Positions 1-12,501 of a stretch of 64,000 nt of DNA are shown here, in pieces. Numbering within the stretch: the first letter of the stretch is position 1; each line of letters opens with the position of its first letter. The notes beneath the pieces were generated by a model. The model ran no database searches and was not told where the DNA came from. It saw only the letters and a program-made list of their open reading frames with translations. Made by a program: the position numbers and the translations under genes. Origin of the DNA: Theocolax elegans (lineage: Eukaryota; Arthropoda; Insecta; Hymenoptera; Cerocephalidae); contig CM047428.1 of assembly GCA_026168455.1 (NCBI GenBank), positions 16,153,313 through 16,217,312 of the forward strand. The letters are read 5' to 3'.

Positions 1-344
1 TTTCTTAAATACATTGGCTAATTACTGGTACATGTGAGATTGGACGCTGGGACATCCTTGTTTACATGGTCCAAGTACTGGTACATTGCCGTGCTACTTT
101 AAATAACGTTTATTTAATTTTCCTATTGATTTTAGTGACAGTTTTTTGGCTTGTACCAAAATTTAAGTTAATATCATTATCATTAACAAAAAATTATGAT
201 AATTATTGAAAATTATATCCTATAAAATCGCTATAAGGGAGCGTAGCAGCGTTAGACGGCCAATGATTGGTACATTTACCTTATATAAAATTTATCGGAC
301 TTGCGAACCAATATGCAAACCAATATGCTTTATTGAGAGAGGCT
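1..344. other. AT-rich non-coding, nothing recognised
   Basis: No open frame or clear element. The short word ctggtaca occurs twice in the first 100 bases, and a direct repeat of gcaaaccaatatgc-like words lies near 305-330. It may be the flank or body of the same old repeat as the following hairpin-rich segment. Confidence 0.4.
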
Positions 345-640
345 TATAATACTCTTCGTCCACTATGGTTGGTGGAAGTCCCAGAGTAAGCCTTTCCAAA
401 AATTAAAAAAAAATTATAAATTGGCGTTTCGACCAGAGCTCTCTAGCTTTGGTCTCCTAAGTAAGAAGCTAGAGGCCTTCCTTAAGACACCCGCCGAAAA
501 CGACGTCAAATGGATGTTAATGCGGCTATACTTATGCCTTGTACAAGACTGTCTCTCTAGCGGGTAGAGGGAACAGTCGGATTCCCCCTGGTGATAAAAA
601 CTCCAACCAACCAGAGTGCGACGTGTTTTTACCCGAAGTC
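345..640. other. hairpin-rich segment, possible repeat or structured RNA
   Basis: Less AT-rich than its surroundings and full of short inverted repeats. They are: 359-363 with 372-376 (tccac/gtgga); 441-449 with 466-474 (ctctagctt/aagctagag); 547-552 with 573-578 (gactgt/acagtc), extended inward by ctctct/agaggg. Three stems within 220 bp are more than I would expect by chance. No long ORF, no tRNA promoter boxes and no terminal repeats are visible. It could be the end of an unrecognised retroelement, a SINE-like repeat, or a transcribed structured RNA. I do not recognise the family. Confidence 0.35.
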
Positions 641-2495
641 TATTATAATTTCCTTTTTTCTTAGATTTTTCAATTTTTTTTTGTTATCCGAGTTGTATTG
701 TTTTATTTATAAGATCTTTTATACAGGGTGACATCGACCATCGAAAAGTTACAAAAGGAAAAAACTGTGTTAAAGTTTTTAATGAATCCACCACCAATCA
801 ATATGACTTATATAAAATTGCTTAGAGTAAAATATTTATTGATGTAAAACATAAGATTAGGAAGCAATAAACTGACGAGAGGCGGATCGACTTAAACTCT
901 TTAAAAAATGTCCGTGAAAAAAAGGGATCATTTCTTTATGACGCGGGGGATTCCCTGGATTCTCGAGCGGTTTTCTCTGTCTCGATGTGAAAGTTATGTA
1001 TATATATATGCGAGTACACACATCCTCGAGTCTCATCCGGTTTTGCAGCTCCGCCTTCGAAATCACGTCTCTTGCTATCAAATCCATCCACGCGCGGCTT
1101 CCTCCCTCGGTTCGAGGCCTTCGTTACACACACCGCGTGCATGTGTGCGTACGCGTGCAGATGTGCATATAACATACATATATATACAATTCCAACTTTT
1201 GCCCCAGAGGCTTCGCGAATCGATATCGGTTTGTGGGTTCGCTTACAAAAATGCAACCCGATAACGCATATTGCAACCGGATGAAACAATAAGGTTGTAT
1301 TTCCTTTGGCCCCTTTTTTCGTCTTCGTAATTTAACCTATACGCGAGAGATGTTAATGGCTAGCTGCCGTAGCCCTTCAAACTACTAGTTTACAAGGGTA
1401 AAAATATGATGGTTTACATGATTTTCTTCCGCGTGTGCGATGATAAACGACAGTTCTACAATTAGAGATCCGCAATTTTATGTTTGTTACATATACGGAT
1501 GAAATGTATATGAATGCGGATACGATCAAATTTTATATATGTATATAAATACTTACGGCGGATAAATTTAATAACGACGAGTAAATGATCATCTATTTAC
1601 ATATTATATACATCTATGCCTTTCTCTTTTTACAAATTCTACGATTGACGTGACTTTATAAAGTACGTTGTACACACAAAAGGTATTATTATCAATTCAA
1701 TGTTTTGAATTCCAGAAGTGTATATTATTTGTCGCTCTTAGTATATACACTCAACTTAAATAAATAATATTGAACGTAGCAATTAACGATATTTGAATAT
1801 TATAAAAAAAGTATAGGTATAATTATTATAGCTAATGAAACTCGAAAAAAAATGTAGTAATGAAAGATCCATTAAACGAGATCGATTCTCCAAATAGAGG
1901 GAATAATTTAAAAATTATAAAACCATTATTCGTCCGAGAAGGTAAAAGAGGAAAACAAGTACCATCCCGACAGGTTTATAGTCGATCATGAAACCTGATC
2001 TACTACTATTTGTTAAAGAGTAAGTAAGAATAAAAAGAGAGAGAGAAGGTAAAATGAAATGGGGGAACTTTATCCTAAAGTCTCCTTCTCCGTTAAATTT
2101 TCTCAGGCATTTGCTCTTTTCCTTCCGTGACTCGGTGTCATAGTAATTCCCGGTTCAGGAAGGATTTCGTTTCCAGGGCCTGCACGATCTCGTTAATTAA
2201 GAATAACCAACTAAAGCCGCACGCGGGGCACAGGTGATGGCTTAGCGCGACTTGTCAGATCCACTTTAGTGGGCTCAGTAACCCTGTAATCTCGAGGCGG
2301 GTGCTCTTCTCTCTTCTCTTTTCTCTCTCTCACTGTGTGTCGTTAACGCCTGCCTCCTCCCCACCTCTTCCCCGTCCCCCCTCGCCATCCTTTCTTGCTC
2401 TAATCGCACACGAATTGCACGATTCAAAGAGCGCGAGAGGGGGACCGCTAGAATTACCGTTTTCCGCCTTTTCTCACAACCCGTGAACTCCCTTT

Positions 2496-2541
2496 TTCTT
2501 CTTCTTCTTCTTCTTCTGCTTCTTCGTCTGCTTCTCCTCCT
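2496..2541. repeat. (CTT)n microsatellite with interruptions
   Basis: Run of cttcttcttcttcttcttctg followed by CTG, GTC and CTC interruptions, inside a longer pyrimidine-rich tract on the plus strand. Confidence 0.85.
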
Positions 2542-2949
2542 GCGTTTTCTTACGCCGCCTCTTTTTTCCAATCCTCATCACCGACAATGTAATCAATTAG
2601 AACGAGCACGCGGATGATTTAGCGATATCGCTTTAATCCTGGTATAGAAACGCGATTTTTCGCATAGTTGTACCGATTAATATGAGAAAACCTAGGCGCA
2701 CGTACGTATACTGCCGATTGTTTTATCCAGACTACTTTCTGATAACTGCGAAACTAGAGTTTCGTTCCCTCGGGGTTATTTGCTTTAATATCTCCGTCAT
2801 TCATTAATCTATGACTTATAAATTAGCACGATAATGCTAATTACACTGGTTGTACTGATCTCATAAATTGCATAATAATTCATCATTGTTTTCAAATCGA
2901 TACTTAACGCACCGCAAAGCAAAAAGATTATTAGATTTAAAATTATTAC

Positions 2950-2965
2950 ATATATATATATATAT
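2950..2965. repeat. (TA)n microsatellite
   Basis: Uninterrupted alternating TA run of 16 bases. Confidence 0.8.
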
Positions 2966-3765
2966 GTGCTTCCTGTAGCAATATATATCATAGTTGTTTC
3001 GTCGAAAGTGCTAAAAATTTGTTTCTTGGATAAGTTAAAAAAAAAAGGTAATCGTGCGAGTATTTCACCCAACCCGTAAAATATTGCCGTGGAGATAATT
3101 ACAATCGCCAAACTCCGAGGTGAGTAAAATCAACGGCTCGTCTACGTGGAATCTGAAAAATCCTTGAAGCGAAAAGTGCTTCCTTGAACGTCATCGTCCG
3201 ATCGGTCGCTTCGAAAATCGCGACGAATCGTATTTACCTCCAGGGCGTCATCCGAATGCATTGATCTCTAGAGTATATATATATATGTATAGTCAATCGT
3301 CGTGTTCCTCTTTCTCTCTTGTAGCAATTGGTCACGATTGGCCGAGCGCCGGTATTACGTAAGATCGTAACGACCCAGATTGGCACAAAACGTTCACCTT
3401 CGCACATACGCACACAAATCGACACGAGGATTAGACGGCGATTAAGCAAGGATCGAGTAATGTGATCGGGTTTGAGCTCTTGTATCTCTCGTTCGTTCTT
3501 TTTTTTTATTTATATAGGATTTTTCTTTCTCCGCGCTCGGGTATGAGCTCTGACGCTTTTCGGGGATGAATTTTTGTCAGGACGGAAAGTGAAACTCGAG
3601 ATATATCCCAGAGGATAATTTTTTATTCTTCTCATCCATCAGTCGTTTTAAGTGCTTTGGTAATTGAAACGTTTTCGCACTTACGCTCGTGGCTTTCGTT
3701 ATCTAATATCAAGAGATAAAGGAAATTATTTATTCAGTTGCATTAACGCGTCTACGTTTCATTGG

Positions 3766-3787
3766 TATATATATATATATATATATA
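3766..3787. repeat. (TA)n microsatellite
   Basis: Uninterrupted alternating TA run of about 22 bases. Confidence 0.85.
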
Positions 3788-4598
3788 CATTTTCTGGAAA
3801 ACAACCGAATTCGTCGTTGTAAATTTAAATCTTATTTTACATTATGAATCATTCTATGTTCTTTATTCTTCAGTTTCTCGTGTCTACGTACTATTAGATA
3901 AATCGTAATGAACGTAGACTATATTTATATTAATGTTTCTTTATTATAAATTATATAATGTTAAACTATGGATGATCGGCGAACTGAATCTGGAAAATAT
4001 TCGCTGTGAAAGTGAATTTAACAAAGAACTCGAAGACATGAAAGACTGGTGACTAAGATATTTGAATATATTAGAAACCTTTTTATTTCAATAGAGAAAT
4101 TAAAATCATTATTTTGTGAATAGAGAGGATAATTAAGCAAATAAAAATTACTTTGTATATCAAATTAGATAATTTGAATTGTACTTTTCCTTCATATTGT
4201 CATTAATTTTATATTGAAAAAAATATATAAATGTAAATATTTTTTTGAGTGTGACTTTTAATTGTAACTTTCTATCTATTAATAATAAAAAATAAATCAA
4301 CTGATAGAGTCAAAATTACTTGATACATTTGTTATTATAATGATATTTATTCGTCCATGCTATTTATTTGTGTAGAAGGAATATTAGTGGAGTAATAAAA
4401 TTTCGATGGACTTTCTCATCAGACTGTATACCTTCTTAAGAATAATTATTAATGCAAATTATTGTCATAATTTTAAGATAATTTTTTATGGTAGTTGTTG
4501 AAAAATTATAAGTAGAGCAGTGAACACCAAAGTGCATTTATAAAATGATGCAAATTAATAATTGTCTTTGAATAAGAAGGTATAGAAGTCCCCTTTTC

Positions 4599-5121
4599 TT
4601 AAGGGGACAAGCCTGGGTAAAAATTGAAAAAACCTATTCAATCTTAAAAATTAATAATTTTTATCATAAAAACTAAAAACATTTTTTAATTTTCGTAACT
4701 TACATATTATTTTAGTCCACGTAAATGGAACAGATTGTGTTAAGATTGTAATAATAGAATTATTCTTCTCAAATTATTTGAAAAAATTGAAAAATTGTTT
4801 AAAAAACAGTTAAATAATTTTTTAAAATAAAGATTTAGACTTTTATTGAAATTCTGTTACATTTAAGTTGATTAAAATCATGTTTCGCTATTACTATTAA
4901 AATTTCAGTCTATTCGACATGAAGTGTTCTGTGAGATATCCTGAGGTAAGTCATTATGGAAATAAATCAGAGTACGGAGTCTCATAATTAATTAACATAG
5001 TTGTGCGTGTTACATAAATTGTTCAAAAAATTAAGAAATGTTTTCAATTGTTATGAAAGAAGTTATTAATTTTTAATATTAAATAGGTTTTTTCAATTTT
5101 AATACAGGCTTGTCTCCTTAA
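4599..5121. mobile_element. TTAA-flanked MITE, family I, copy A
   Basis: Bounded by TTAA at 4599-4602 and 5118-5121. Both ends match in inverted orientation: left TTAAGGGGACAAGCCTGGG, right (reverse complement) TTAAGGAGACAAGCCTGTA. Similarity continues through a shared AAAATTGAAAAAACCTATT-type block, giving an imperfect inverted repeat of about 40 bp. No ORF, so it is non-autonomous. TTAA target duplication is the known mark of piggyBac-type transposition; assignment to that superfamily is inference. A longer relative lies at 55523-56547. Confidence 0.8.
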
Positions 5122-5233
5122 GTATGTATACATTTGTTTTTATTCCGTAATTGGGAGATACCGGGAACGAACGTCTATATAGCGATACAATAAATTTTTA
5201 CTTTCTATAGTATGTCAATATATACCGGTGGAA

Positions 5234-5253
5234 ATATATATATATATATATAT
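5234..5253. repeat. (TA)n microsatellite
   Basis: Alternating TA run of about 20 bases. Confidence 0.8.
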
Positions 5254-6495
5254 TAATCGAGGATATTCGAAAAGGATACTAAATCGTTGAGGCAGTAAGT
5301 CCCAAGTTAGCAAAACGTACTATCGGTTACGATCGAATTGGCATCAAGAGTCACGTAAAAGTGGTATTTTTCGAAAATAATTGCCGGCTCTCCGGGGCTC
5401 TTAGAGAGCCGTTGAACTTGATCCGGTGCGATAAATCAGCGATTTCATGAGCATTTCAGAGTCCACTCGAATCGACGATTTTTCGCGTCGAGGAGGTATA
5501 TACCAATCGGACTTGAAATCGCTAAGACGGAAAAAATAAGAAGTGTAGAGTGGTAGGGGTTGAGAGGGGGTTAGCGAAGACAAGAGGAGGAGAAGGATAA
5601 GCTGTTGCACTCTCGGGAAAAGGGAGAGAAGACACTTTGAATGTCAAAGTGAATGCGTTAATCACGAGGTGCTGAGACCGTATAAACCTGTCCCAGACAC
5701 GTTCCACAGTGTCTAAGTATATACTTGTACAATCGTATCTTCTCTTCTCTCTGTCGACGGCTTTGACTTGTCCATTTATTCGTATGTCCCTGTCATTTTT
5801 TCCAAAGTTTCCGACATTGTCGTGTGTATTTTAATCGACCTTATTTATCATCTCTTCTCGTCTCTCGCGCTCAACCGCGCTTTTTCATGAAATAATAAAT
5901 TCGCATCTGAGAAATTTTATATATTGGTATATACCGTTACGTTCCGATCGTTTAAATATTAATTTAACGATACATTTCCCATCATATTTTCCAATGTATA
6001 TTATAATTGTAGAGGTATACACTTCAGGTAACCTCAAATTGAAGATATTATTCATCGGGGTTTAATAAAGGATTACAAAATAATCTTGTCGAACGATGCA
6101 TCAAAAGTAGGAAATCCAACAATGTTTATTAGAAAACGATTACATATCAATTAGTGTCAATATATCCGTTCTATCGAATGAATCGCAAGAGTAAGTTGCA
6201 CGCGCGCGCACATATCGCGGATAGAAGCAGATTTCACGAGCTGATTCATTGGAAATTTAATTTAATCGCCGCGATCGATCAATAAAGGAAAAAAAAGTTG
6301 TAATGAACCGTTGTCGATTCACCCACGAAACCGTTAATTAAATACCTTATAGTCGCCCGAGAAAAAAAAAAAATATATCGCTGACATAATAACACTCGTC
6401 AATTTGAATCCATTATCCGAGTGAATAGTAAAAATATCAATAAGGTGCTCTTCGTCGAAAGCGAAAATTAATGACCGTCAAATTGTGGGCATTAC

Positions 6496-6525
6496 TTATA
6501 TATATATGTGTGTGTGTGTGTGTGT
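6496..6525. repeat. (TA)n(TG)n compound microsatellite
   Basis: Five TA units run directly into about ten TG units. Confidence 0.9.
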
Positions 6526-7073
6526 ACGTGTGCATATCCTAACCCACGTGCTTGCTTTCAACGTCGCCATAAAAGACCGAAGCAAAACAAAAGAGATTCG
6601 TAAGAAAAAGAACGTGCCAAGGAAGAAAGTCCTTTCTCTATCCCGCGTGTTGTTGGCTCGCGGAAATGAAAAAAAAAGAAAAAAAAACGACAAAGCGATA
6701 ATGAGTGGACGTACGGTCTATGTGGATGAGACGCGCGTGAGTCGAAAGTGAAACGGTTGGAAAGCGAGATTTGTGTCGGTTGCGTTGAGGTTGGTTCGAG
6801 ACTCGATGACGTTGATGATATAAGTGTCTCTCCGATGATTGTGGAAGCAGCGCGCTTGTGACCGATGGATTCGAAATTGATTTGATGCGATTGATGATGT
6901 AACGCAAGATTATGTACGTTGAACGGTCTCGTCGATACATCGACGCTGTCATACATTTTTTACTTAAATGTTATTAAACGCATATACATATATAGACACA
7001 TTGTTTATCTAAATTAATATTTGCAATTGATATATTGGTATTTGATTAATCGGATAACGGAAGTGTATATATA

Positions 7074-7768
7074 CACCGAGCAAAATGGTTGTAGTAAAAA
7101 TGACAATACGCGTCTAGTAATGAAATAACAGATTATAAAAATTAGAAGAATCACTGTACTGTATAGTGAATATTTACCCAACTTATGGTAAATATTACAA
7201 AAATAAAAATTAGTAGACTTTTAGTAAATGTTACGGATGGGGTCCGATTTGTCGATCGCTCATTCAAAATGTGTGCATCGTTTCGAATTTTAATAATTAG
7301 AAATACATTTTTATTATTTAGAATCAAGACAAATAGAAAGAATCATTATTTTGAAAGTAATGCGTTCTTCAATTTTTACATATTTTTTCCGGAAATTCGA
7401 ACTTTAAAGTGTAGAGAAATAACTTTTATAATATGTGTCCTATTAACACCTTGACAACAGACAATAATGTAGAAAATTATTGATCTACTATTTGGAATTC
7501 GAAATATTGCACCTAATACCAAATATCTGACGATTTTATTGCTTTCGAAATAATGATCATTCTATTTTCTCGATTCGAAATAACAAAAAAGTTATTCTCA
7601 TTTTCAAAAATTCGAAATATCGCACCCATTTTGAATGAACATTCGACAAATCGGATCCCACCCAATGCTACTATTCTGTATAGTTATTTTTTGAATTTTT
7701 ACAGTCTGCAATTTCATTACTAGACGTATACGTATATTGTCATTTTTACCAGAACTTTTAACTCAGTG
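7074..7768. mobile_element. TA-flanked MITE (mariner-like ends) carrying a nested MITE
   Basis: Flanked by TA at 7072-7073 and 7769-7770. Left end CACCGAGCAAAATGGTTG, right end in reverse complement CACTGAGTTAAAAGTTCTG. Both then share TAAAAATGACAATA, so the imperfect inverted repeat is about 35-40 bp. A second inverted pair (cgtctagtaatgaaat and its complement) lies just inside. About 258 bp remain once the 429-bp inner element and its 8-bp duplication are removed. No ORF belongs to it. TA duplication fits Tc1/mariner superfamily MITEs; that assignment is inference. Confidence 0.8.
7235..7663. mobile_element. hAT-like MITE, copy A, nested in the TA MITE
   Basis: Inverted ends of about 40 bp: left ggatggggtccgatttgtcg, right (reverse complement) gggtgggatccgatttgtcg, continuing into cattcaaaatg(t/g)gtgc. 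Flanked by 8-bp near-identical duplications AATGTTAC (7227-7234) and AATGCTAC (7664-7671). A sibling copy of 423 bp is at 51304-51726. 8-bp duplications are typical of hAT elements. No transposase ORF. The 89-aa ORF crossing its left part also runs through the outer MITE and is not a gene. Confidence 0.85.
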
Positions 7769-8193
7769 TATATAAGTGGATTACTGTACACACGTTGCGG
7801 TCAAGTTGAAGAAAATCAAATATAATATTGGATATATACTGTCAAATTACACATATAACGCTGACATAAATAATAACACTCTTTATTGTATAATCAATTC
7901 ATTGAAAATTTTTGCCCGAGGGTATGCAATACCTACCGCGCCAGTTACTCCTGTAAATATTTATTTGATCATTTGGCTGGCGGGTGCTCGCTTACCATAT
8001 TATATTTATATATTATACACCTGGATTATAATAACATAGATTCCCATTTAATTCATTACCTCCCATATACGTGCGGGATTATTATCATTGATTCGATCCT
8101 TAGTTTACGCACTCGCCTCCCCCAATTATATGCGTTTGATTGATATTATAAAATGCTGCACATCCAAATTTCCATATAAATAAAGCGCGTATA

Positions 8194-8211
8194 TGTGTGT
8201 GTGTGTGTGTG
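8194..8211. repeat. (TG)n microsatellite
   Basis: Nine TG units. Confidence 0.85.
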
Positions 8212-8462
8212 AGCGTTTGTCCGTACATATACCAACAATCTCACGTGTAAAAAGTATACCAGAAACAGAAATGATGACACTGAGCTCGTAAAATTACTTC
8301 CCTACGGCTCGGTAATTTTACAAGTCCAGGCGATAAAAGTGTACTTGTGCACGTCATCGGTATACTTTTGCGGGAAGCACCGAGTATCCTCTTGAGTAGC
8401 GCGCACGTGGAATGTAACGAGCGAACTTTTTCGAACACACATATATATATCTCCGCACACAT

Positions 8463-8485
8463 ACACACACACACACACACACACA
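8463..8485. repeat. (CA)n microsatellite
   Basis: About eleven uninterrupted AC units. They create the false VCVCVC ORFs on the minus strand. Confidence 0.9.
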
Positions 8486-11292
8486 GACATATATGAACAT
8501 AGATGTATATACGTACAAGGGGAAGTATCCCTCGACTCGTATATTTACTCGTGTGCGCATTCATTTCGTATTCGTGAATCATGTTTGAATTTGACTCTTC
8601 CTCCCGATGACTTCAAAGGTAGTCACGCGATTTCATTTATATTTGTACACACTGTGAATTCGACTTATTTCGAAGTATCTGCTTTCCTTTTTTTTCGTTA
8701 TAAATAAAATTTAATTGAATTAAATTATATAGGGATGCTTCAATTATATGAATCAAAATGAAAAAGTAAATATATACGAAGTTAAAATAATTTAGTTTTC
8801 ATTGACAGTTAAATAAGAATTTTCATTACAAACACGTACAGCAAAAAACTTGTAGAACGTTCATTATTTTTTGCTTTTGATTGGAATTTATTATTATTTA
8901 TTAATTTGCATGTTTTTTTTAGACAAACTACACTTTTTGTAAGAAATGTACACTTTACTTCATCATTGTTATAATTTAATTTCGGTTGAAGATTAATTCT
9001 GATACGTTGCAAATATTTTGTATAAAATATACGTGTGGAATAGAGAATAAGTGAGTAAATTTATATATTTTTTCTGTTACAAGCTTCGGTTTTTTTAGTA
9101 ATCTGTAAAATAAAACAATGAAACGTACGTTTAAATTTAAAATCATATATAGATATACAATATATATATTTGTATATTTTAAATTGAAAAAATGTACACA
9201 AATAATATAAAATTGTATAACATACAAAAATCTAGTACAATGGTAATCTGGCAATTAGGTAAAATGAAAAAATAAATATATGAACCGCAACATAGTCAAT
9301 TTATAAAAATTATAAAAAATCCATTGAAAGGTGGATATCGCGTATGCACTCGTACATCATTAAATAATTGTCATAATAAATATTCATTCGTTATATAATC
9401 TCAATGTAAACATACATATACATATAAACAATAATATTATATTATTAATTTTATGATTAGCAATAATACAATTACATAAATGAAGTTATTATAATTTAAT
9501 AATGCGATTATCATGTTAGGTATATGTATATGGAAATCACAACCGAACATATTAACGTAATTAAATTCACGAAATGAATTTTAATTAACGAAAAATCATT
9601 TTATCACGTATGCCATTAAACGCATAATTAGTAACTATATGCCATTGCGCTGCGTCAAAATTCATTTTCGACGTAAACAAACGTGGACGCATCGTATCAA
9701 ATTAATTAGTACTCATAAATTTATCGTGGTTATGTAGCAAAAGTTTTTCGTGTATATAGGTATACAACACCTTGTTTGGTACACGAATAACAAAAAAAAA
9801 AGAAAACGAAGTAAACGCGTAAAGAACTTTTGATCTCGAATTTGTTGCCGCGTGGAAATTTCTCGGCGTTGGTTTTTGCGATAAACAAACTTGGGGACAA
9901 AAAATAGAAAAAAAAAGTAAAAGCATTAGAGTGCGTAGGTTACGAAGCTCGAGAATTAATTAAAACTCTGATTAATTTCGCAGTAGTCGGGCCGTATATA
10001 GTTAACCTTTTGCCCCTTCTGTTTTTTCCCTTTTTAACCGAGGGATTTCGTACACTGTTGCGTTAGTTATGCGTTCACCGTGTTTTCGGTATAGTAAACC
10101 CCGCGTTAAATCGTCCGAGAATTCGCATCGTCGATTAAGAGCCTTGTTTTATAACGAGTAAAACTCGGCTCTGGGTTATTAATCGGCAATTTTTGGTTCG
10201 ACTTTACATATGCGTGATGTTGGAAATTCGAGGTGCGCTCTATTCGGCGTAGTAGAGGTTATAGGCTTTGAAGTTTAGTTTATTTACGAATCGGAAATAA
10301 ATTTCGGGGTAACCGATTGTATTGATTTAAAAATACGCATATTCAAATGTATAACGTTCGTACGCGAATACACTTCGAAATGGAAAAAGAATTAAAACGA
10401 ATTCGCGTGAAATAATTCTACATATCCGTGGTGGCATAATAAAGCCTCTTACACCGCGAAATTGCACAAACGTGGATCATCAAATGAAACGATGGAAGTA
10501 CATTAATCCAGAGTCAGAAGTAACGAGCAACCCTCATTCGTTCACTTTTCCTCTCACTCAATCAATTCTCAACGCCCCCGAGCGTAACGAAGAAAAAAAA
10601 ATATAAAAAAATAATAGTTCGCGCGCGTCAATCGCATTATTTTCGTTCGATCGGATCGGCGCGCTTTCCCATCGAGCCTCTCGATCGTCGCGACAGCCGT
10701 TTAGCGTCGGGTCCATCGCCAGGATATCGATTATTGAAGCCTTTTAGTCGCGCGGTTCTCCCTCTCTCACTCTCACACACACATACACTCACACAGAGAG
10801 CTAGCTGAACCACCGAAGTTTGCGAGACTCGTGTGTCTCTTCTCACTTGGTTTGTAACACTAGACGATATAGCCCCTTTCACTCCTTCTCCTCCTCTTCT
10901 TCCTTTTCAAGTTAATCTACGTCCCGGTAGCAGCTCCTTTGGAACCCGACCTCGGGGGCACGTCCGAGATTTACCGGGTGCGAGAAGAAATCGAATATTT
11001 CGCCTCTCAAGGCTCAATCAGTGTCAGCTGATGCGCGCTTGCTGCGAGTTCATTTAATTGGACCATGGGATTGCTTCACCGTCTCGCGATTTACCAGTAA
11101 TTGACCATTGTGAGATTTATTAACGGGCCGATAGGTGTAGATTGGGCAACTACGTTTCCTAACTTGTATCCTCCTAATGAGCTCCGTGCTCTTTCGCATT
11201 TTGGATAAAACTATAAGGTGTTGCGGCGCAACCGTATACCTCTTTGTGTCCTTATACTTTTGCAATCTTATTCTTTCGTTGTAGGATATCAC

Positions 11293-11314
11293 TGTGTGTG
11301 TGTGTGTGTGTGTG
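11293..11314. repeat. (TG)n microsatellite
   Basis: Eleven TG units. Confidence 0.9.
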
Positions 11315-11683
11315 AGTGCACGCGTGTACGTATGGATTGTTCGGTCGGCTTATTCAGTGTACACGTGTGCTTGTGATTAATTAATTTATAGCTGCTGCGG
11401 CTTACTCGCTTTGATTCAAAACAGGTTTTAAATGTGTAACGATTTTTCGACATAAATTTAATTGATTTTAAAATTCTTTTATTTATATTCGTTTAGCGTA
11501 TGTCCCGAATATGAATCGATGGTTTACGAAATATTTTCACTTTTTTATTTTATGCAGAATACAAGTTTTAATATATGGACGTTTGCATATAAATTATGAA
11601 AGTTTGAAATAATTGCAACGAAAAAATTGATAGTTTAACGGAATATTATACCTTATTATCCAAAAAAAAAACTAGTTCTAGCG

Positions 11684-12054
11684 TTAAGAAAATGTAAAAT
11701 TCAGAAATTGTCATTTTTTACATTTTTTAATTACATATAAGAACGCATTTTGGAAAAAATCCTGAACGTCGAACCCTTAGGCATGTTTTAAACTATATTT
11801 CCAAATTTTTCCAGATTTTTATATCGATCATTTAATTAAGATGATTAAATGGAAATGTTGTATTTTTTTATTAAAAATTACCGATCAAAAATTGTTTATT
11901 TAATTATTATTAAAAAAAATATTTTTATTGAAAAAACAAAAGTTCAGGCCCTTCCATATGGTCTTTTTTAGATTTCAAATTCAATAGCTCGCTAGATATA
12001 ATTTTTGGGTTGAAATATGTAGATCCCTGTAATTTGGATCCGGCATCCCCTTAA
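11684..12054. mobile_element. TTAA-flanked MITE, family II, copy A
   Basis: TTAA at 11684-11687 and 12051-12054. Right end in reverse complement reads TTAAGGGGATGCCGGATCC; the left end is more diverged (TTAAGAAAATGTAAAATTC). The interior aligns along its length with 60629-60990, sharing for example aatcctgaacgtc, ggcatgttttaaa and caaatttttcca. No ORF. A non-autonomous piggyBac-like element is the likely class, by inference. Confidence 0.75.
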
Positions 12055-12463
12055 CATTGTATTTCGTTATATTTTACCCGTAAGAGCGTCATTTCGAAAA
12101 GCTCTCCGTAAACGCGCGTTACAGTTAGAGAGAGTGCTACAAGATAATTTTCTCCCTATACAAAAAAAACAGTGACCGATTGGAAAGCTCGATAAAAAAA
12201 AGAAGAAAAGAAAAGTATTAGGCGCGGAAGATAGTCGAGCTCTCGAGTAAGGTATATCGCGTGTACCTCCAAAATGTTTTTTCCCAGTAGTAAACCTCGA
12301 AACTTATACCCGCGTATAAAATCACCGTAAACATTTCCATTTTGCAATACCCGTCACACCGACGCCCCTCAATTCTGCTTTTGACTGCGCGCCAGCTCTC
12401 GAAAAGGGGCTCCACAAATCCGCGTAAGATACCGGAAAAGCTTTCAGCCTCTTATTCAACGTC

Positions 12464-12465
<2 letters not shown>

Positions 12466-12500
<35 letters not shown>

Positions 12501-12501
12501 T
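12466..12501. repeat. (TA)n(TG)n compound microsatellite
   Basis: About fourteen TA units followed by TG units. Confidence 0.9.

Larger units (their letters stand above)
641..4598. other. intron-like non-coding stretch with CpG-rich patches
   Basis: Alternates AT-rich DNA with CpG-rich patches (about 900-1250, 2200-2600, 3100-3700). The short ORFs overlap on both strands and are low in complexity; the arginine-rich one on the minus strand is the complement of a pyrimidine run. No exon with convincing splice sites and codon structure was seen. Confidence 0.5.
5122..7073. other. intron-like non-coding stretch
   Basis: A CpG-rich, purine/pyrimidine-biased patch lies at about 5380-5900, and AT-rich DNA with TA and TG runs fills the rest. 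The short ORFs at 6485-6956 sit on overlapping strands over low-complexity A-rich DNA and show no recognisable protein. Confidence 0.45.
7769..11683. other. intron-like non-coding stretch
   Basis: AT-rich with CA/TG microsatellites, plus a CpG-rich patch at about 10540-11120 that contains an E-box CAGCTG near 11027. The short ORFs are in CA/TG repeats or AT-rich DNA and look like shadows. No convincing exon. Confidence 0.45.

Noticed and set aside
2275..2571. Arginine-rich minus-strand ORF
   Set aside because: Complement of a CTT/CCT pyrimidine tract; low-complexity artefact.
8302..8582. Cysteine/valine-rich ORFs on the minus strand
   Set aside because: Translations of a CA microsatellite.
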